The notes under the pieces are model-generated. The model searched no databases and was not told where the DNA came from. It saw only the letters and a program-made list of their open reading frames with translations. A DNA stretch of 64,000 nt from Bacillus sp. FJAT-25509 (GTDB lineage Bacteria > Bacillota > Bacilli > Bacillales > Bacillaceae_G). Position 1 is the first letter of the stretch. Every line of letters starts with the position of its first letter. Position numbers and translations under genes: made by a program. The DNA lies in contig NZ_LJIZ01000013.1 of NCBI RefSeq assembly GCF_001420605.1, forward strand, positions 1 to 64,000. The letters are read 5' to 3'. This document shows positions 60,636 through 64,000 of the stretch, one piece after another.

Positions 60636-62302
60636 ATACATTAGAACAAGTAAAAAGTCGTTTAAAAAATGAAATCGAAGCTGCGGTATTAAAAGCAGGA
60701 TTAGCAACGGAGGAACAATTACCACAAGTTGTATTAGAAACACCAAAAGATAAAGCGCACGGAGATTTTTCAACAAATATGGCGATGCAATTAGCACGAG
60801 TTGCTAAAAAGGCTCCTAGAATGATTGCAGAAGAGCTAATTAATTCTTTTGACCAAAGTAAGGCAAGCATTCGAAAAGTAGAAATTGCTGGACCAGGATT
60901 CATCAATTTTTATATGGATAATAGTTACCTAACTGATTTAATCCCAGCAATTATTAAATCTGGAAATGAATATGGCCAAACTAACTTTGGTAACGGTGAA
61001 AAGATTTTAGTTGAGTTTGTTTCAGCGAATCCGACTGGCGATTTACATTTAGGTCATGCCCGTGGAGCAGCATTTGGAGATTCACTATGTAATATTTTAG
61101 ACAAAGCAGGTTATGAAGTAACTCGTGAATATTATATTAATGATGCTGGAAACCAAATTAATAATTTAACACTTTCAGTAGAAGCTCGTTATATGCAAGC
61201 ACTTGGAATGGATAAAGAAATGCCTGCAGATGGCTACCATGGAGCAGATATCATTGAGATTGGTAAAACATTAGCTGCTGAATTTGGTGACCGTTATATA
61301 AATGAACCAGAAGAAGCTCGTTACAAGTTCTTCCGTGAGTACGGTTTAAAGTTAGAAATGGAAAAACTACAACGTGATCTACGTAATTTCAGAGTAGAAT
61401 TTGATGTATGGTATTCAGAAACTTCATTATATAAAAATGGCAAAGTGTTAGAGGCTCTTGATGATTTAAAACAACGCGGTGAAACATATGAAGAAGAAGG
61501 AGCGACTTGGTTCCGTTCTACAACATATGGAGATGATAAAAACCGTGTACTAATTAAAAGCGATGGTTCTTATACTTATTTAACTCCGGATATCGCTTAT
61601 CACCGTGACAAACTTAGTCGTGGAGCAGATAAATTAATTGATATTCTTGGAGCTGACCATCACGGATACATTCCTCGTATGAAAGCAGCAATTCAAGCAT
61701 TAGGATATAATGCTGATACGCTTGAGGTAGAAATTATCCAAATGGTTCAGTTATATCAAGATGGTGAAAAAGTTAAAATGAGTAAACGTACAGGTAAAGC
61801 TGTTACGTTACGTGATTTAATGGAAGAAGTAGGTACTGATGCTACACGTTACTTCTTTGCAATGCGCGGTTGTGACTCACATTTAGACTTTGATATGGAC
61901 TTAGCTGTTTCTAAATCAAATGAAAACCCTGTTTATTATTCACAATACGCTCACGCTCGAGTTTGTAGTATTCTTCGTCAAGGAGAAGAAATGGGTATTG
62001 TTTACAATGGGGAAGCTGATTACAGCCTTGTTTCATCTGAAAAAGAATATGAGTTATTAAAGAAATTAGGAGAATTCCCAGCAGCGGTTTCATTAGCTGC
62101 TTCAAAACGTACTCCTCATCACATTACAAACTATGTGTTTGAATTAGCGGGGACTTTCCACAGCTTCTATAATGCAGAAAAAGTGTTAGATGCTGAAAAT
62201 TTTGAAAAATCAAAAGCTAGACTGGCTTTAATGAAATCAGTTCAAGTTACATTACAAAATGCATTAGCTTTAGTTGGAGTTTCTGCACCAGAAAAAATGT
62301 AA
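60632..62302 (+). CDS. argS: Arginyl-tRNA synthetase
   Basis: A 556-residue class I aminoacyl-tRNA synthetase charging tRNA-Arg. The N-terminal additional domain (about 1-110) recognises the tRNA D-loop. The HIGH motif is [15 protein letters not shown] and the KMSKS-like motif [11 protein letters not shown]. The DALR anticodon-binding domain with [10 protein letters not shown] starts about 430. The length is normal for Bacillus ArgS. AAGGAGG precedes the ATG inside the end of ywiB. No T-box leader is seen. Confidence 0.97.
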   Translation: MNTLEQVKSRLKNEIEAAVLKAGLATEEQLPQVVLETPKDKAHGDFSTNMAMQLARVAKKAPRMIAEELINSFDQSKASIRKVEIAGPGFINFYMDNSYLTDLIPAIIKSGNEYGQTNFGNGEKILVEFVSANPTGDLHLGHARGAAFGDSLCNILDKAGYEVTREYYINDAGNQINNLTLSVEARYMQALGMDKEMPADGYHGADIIEIGKTLAAEFGDRYINEPEEARYKFFREYGLKLEMEKLQRDLRNFRVEFDVWYSETSLYKNGKVLEALDDLKQRGETYEEEGATWFRSTTYGDDKNRVLIKSDGSYTYLTPDIAYHRDKLSRGADKLIDILGADHHGYIPRMKAAIQALGYNADTLEVEIIQMVQLYQDGEKVKMSKRTGKAVTLRDLMEEVGTDATRYFFAMRGCDSHLDFDMDLAVSKSNENPVYYSQYAHARVCSILRQGEEMGIVYNGEADYSLVSSEKEYELLKKLGEFPAAVSLAASKRTPHHITNYVFELAGTFHSFYNAEKVLDAENFEKSKARLALMKSVQVTLQNALALVGVSAPEKM

Positions 62303-62315
62303 GTAATTAATGAAA

Positions 62316-62352
62316 GTACCATATCCCAATTTGGGATATGGTACTTTTTTAT
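62316..62352 (+). terminator. Terminator of ywiB-argS
   Basis: GTACCATATCCCAA and its exact complement pair with a minimal loop, then a T-run. Confidence 0.93.
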
Positions 62353-62575
62353 TAAATAAACTACATACAACTAAATTTTTAAAAAGTATGATTTTATAAT
62401 ATTTTAGTTTGTTAATTTATAAAAATTTGTCGGTAAATAGGGAAAGATAACAAGTTTCACCATTTTTTTATTAATTTTTTAAATATTTTTTAAAACGACC
62501 CCCTAAAAAATGAAACCCTCTACGAATAGTTATAGTGAGAATAAATAAAGAAATTTTTACAAAGGGGAAAAATTC

Positions 62576-63877
62576 ATGAAAAAGTTATTAGTACATACAA
62601 CTGCAACAGCATTATTATTATCTCAGTTAGGATTTTCTAGTTCAGTACTGGCTGCTGAAAATGATACAGTTTCACCAACTGATCAAAAGGAAGAAGCACC
62701 TGCATTAGTTAAAGGTGATTTCTTTTACTTTGTAAAAACAACTGTAGAAAAAATCCAACTATTACTAACAACAGACAAAGTTAAAGAAGCAGAACTTTTA
62801 GCAGAATTTGCACAAGAACGTATTCATGAAGCAAGAGAATTAATAAAAGATGGCAAAGAAGATTTAGCAAAAGAAACAATAAAAGAAGCTTTAGGTCAGA
62901 TGGAAAATGCTCAAGGCCAACTCGATGTTAAGTTACCAACTGTTACTGTACCAACGACTTCAGAAAAAACAACTACAGAAGTAGATAAAGAAGATCAAGA
63001 AAAAGTTGAGACAGATAAACAAGATACAGACAAACAAGAAACTGAAAAAGAAGATCAAGAAAAAGCTGAAACGGATAAACAAGATACTGATAAACAAGAA
63101 AAAGCTGAGACAGACAAACAAGACTCGGACAAACAAGAAACTGAAAAAGAACATGTTGAAAAAGATGAAAAACAAAAATTAACAAAAGAGCAAAAAGAAA
63201 TTGCAAAAATTCAACACCATTTAAATAACAATTTACTAGTTTTAGCAAACGTTTTAGATCAAGTTAAAAATCCAAAAGCAAAAGCTGCGATTGCTAAAAA
63301 TATTGAAAAGAGCTTTAACAAAATTTCTGAAAGATTAGAAAAAGTCTTAAAGAATACAGAACAGGATTCAACTACTTTAAAACCTGTTATTACAGTTCAA
63401 TACCCTGATGCAACTACAGATCAATCAGCTACACCAGAAGTTATTACAACTGTAACGAAAATTGAAGACGTAAATGACAAAGACGTGAAAAATGACACAG
63501 ACGTGAAAAATGATAATGAAGATAATCAAGGTGAAAATGAAGACAAAGATGACGCTACTGAAGTTGCTACAAAACCTGTAAAAGTAGAGCATAAGGAAGA
63601 TCAACATAAAGTTGAACATAAGTCAAAAGAAGTAAAACCAGTTAAAGTAAAAAAAGTAAAAGTTGAAAAAGAAGAAAAACACGTAGAAAAGCACGTAGAA
63701 AAACATGTAGTAAAACACGAAAATGGTACAAACCATAGAAATCAAGAACACCAAGGAAACCAAGGTGAACATGAAAATCGTGGGAAACATAAGGAAAATG
63801 AAAAGCACGAATGGAAAAAAAATGAGGATTCAAATGATCAAGGTGAAAACCACGGAAATGGACATCATGAAGACTAA
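62576..63877 (+). CDS. Secreted DUF5667-type protein with charged low-complexity regions
   Basis: A 433-residue exported protein. The signal peptide (about 1-26) ends near VLAAEN. A DUF5667-like helical domain follows (about 38-120: GDFFYFVKTTVEKIQLLL and AEFAQERIHEARELIKDGKE), which has a counterpart after the repeats (about 205-265). Between them lie Lys/Asp/Glu/Gln repeats (DKQDTDKQE units, about 135-195). The C-terminus (about 300-433) is rich in Lys, Glu, Asn and His (EKHVEKHVEKHV). No anchor motif is seen, so it is probably secreted or wall-bound by charge. The function is unknown. AAAGGGG precedes the ATG. Confidence 0.82.
   Translation: MKKLLVHTTATALLLSQLGFSSSVLAAENDTVSPTDQKEEAPALVKGDFFYFVKTTVEKIQLLLTTDKVKEAELLAEFAQERIHEARELIKDGKEDLAKETIKEALGQMENAQGQLDVKLPTVTVPTTSEKTTTEVDKEDQEKVETDKQDTDKQETEKEDQEKAETDKQDTDKQEKAETDKQDSDKQETEKEHVEKDEKQKLTKEQKEIAKIQHHLNNNLLVLANVLDQVKNPKAKAAIAKNIEKSFNKISERLEKVLKNTEQDSTTLKPVITVQYPDATTDQSATPEVITTVTKIEDVNDKDVKNDTDVKNDNEDNQGENEDKDDATEVATKPVKVEHKEDQHKVEHKSKEVKPVKVKKVKVEKEEKHVEKHVEKHVVKHENGTNHRNQEHQGNQGEHENRGKHKENEKHEWKKNEDSNDQGENHGNGHHED
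63001..63160 (+). repeat. Imperfect tandem repeats encoding DKQ-rich units
   Basis: Units close to GATAAACAAGATAC and CAAGAAACTGAAAAAGAAG recur several times and encode DKQDTDKQE-type stretches. Such coding repeats commonly vary in number between strains. Confidence 0.75.
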
Positions 63878-64000
63878 TAAGTAAATATTTCCATTCGCCT
63901 TTCAATAAAATCACATGAAACATTTCATAAGATGCGATATGCTTAATTGCAAACGGTTAAATTAAAATGGTGCCTCTGATATTCATTGATTATATAATGA
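63878..64000. other. Non-coding end of the window
   Basis: No gene, terminator or promoter is clear in the last 120 bases. Confidence 0.4.

Noticed and set aside
62353-62575. Possible T-box or other leader element near argS
   Set aside because: It is downstream of argS, has no T-box bulge sequence and no specifier-like stem.
62960-63923. Several hydrophobic minus-strand ORFs
   Set aside because: They are complements of the Lys/Glu-rich repeats of the DUF5667-type gene; Phe/Leu-rich runs arise automatically.

Overview
The window is AT-rich chromosomal DNA from an endospore-forming member of the Bacillaceae. Evidence for this is the spore-germination pair gerQ-cwlJ, the prespore regulator rsfA, frequent TTG/GTG starts behind strong AGGAGG-type ribosome binding sites, and a right half (about 39-62 kb) whose gene order follows the ung-ywdI-ywdK-gerQ-hemQ-pta-lipL-rsfA-ywfO-ywhB-ywhC-ywhD-pbpG-speE-speB-ywiB-argS stretch of Bacillus subtilis. 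I cannot fix the species. No tRNA, rRNA or CRISPR array was seen.

Layout. 0-3.4 kb: the right end of an IS3-family element, then cstA with a small YbdD-type partner, and a YdeI/OmpD-associated-type protein. 3.4-8 kb: a Bce-type peptide-antibiotic sensing and detoxification module (permease, ATPase, histidine kinase, response regulator, all on the minus strand). 8-10.6 kb: queCDEF for preQ1/queuosine synthesis, preceded by a preQ1-I riboswitch with its own terminator. 10.6-14.1 kb: a gene-poor stretch with three DnaA-box-like sites, an array of 12-bp-spaced TTGTACAC iterons and a second cluster of TTGTATACAA-type palindromes. It leads into an actin-like ParM gene and a small ParR-like partner, and looks like a plasmid-type partition locus in a chromosome. 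14.1-24.8 kb: an EamA transporter, punA, a ROK regulator, the trehalose operon treP-treC-treR with dual TreR operators and a cre site, an RlmI-type methyltransferase and pepT. 24.9-39 kb: lysoplasmalogenase-like protein, L,D-transpeptidase with Ig-like repeats, topB, sirC, a glucose-type EIIA, an acyltransferase, an ABC-2 exporter with a YhgE/Pip protein, a glycosyltransferase with an altered DxD motif, and a YeiH transporter. 39-62.3 kb: the conserved backbone, interrupted by three tandem 212-bp repeats, two Fur-controlled iron genes, a MerR-MFS efflux pair and a small membrane ORF of different codon use. 62.5-63.9 kb: a secreted, highly charged DUF5667-type protein.

Functional links: queC-F make one pathway under a riboswitch. 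TreR is encoded by the last gene of the operon it probably represses. GerQ and CwlJ act together in spore cortex lysis. HemQ, SirC and the two Fur-box genes touch haem, sirohaem and iron. SpeE and SpeB supply polyamines. YwhB to YwhG are a syntenic set of mostly unrelated functions.

The best candidate for something new is 11.2-14.1 kb: ParM, a ParR-like adaptor, two centromere-like repeat clusters and DnaA boxes, with no recognisable Rep gene. The second is the set of structured repeats at 15.2 kb and 48.1-48.7 kb.
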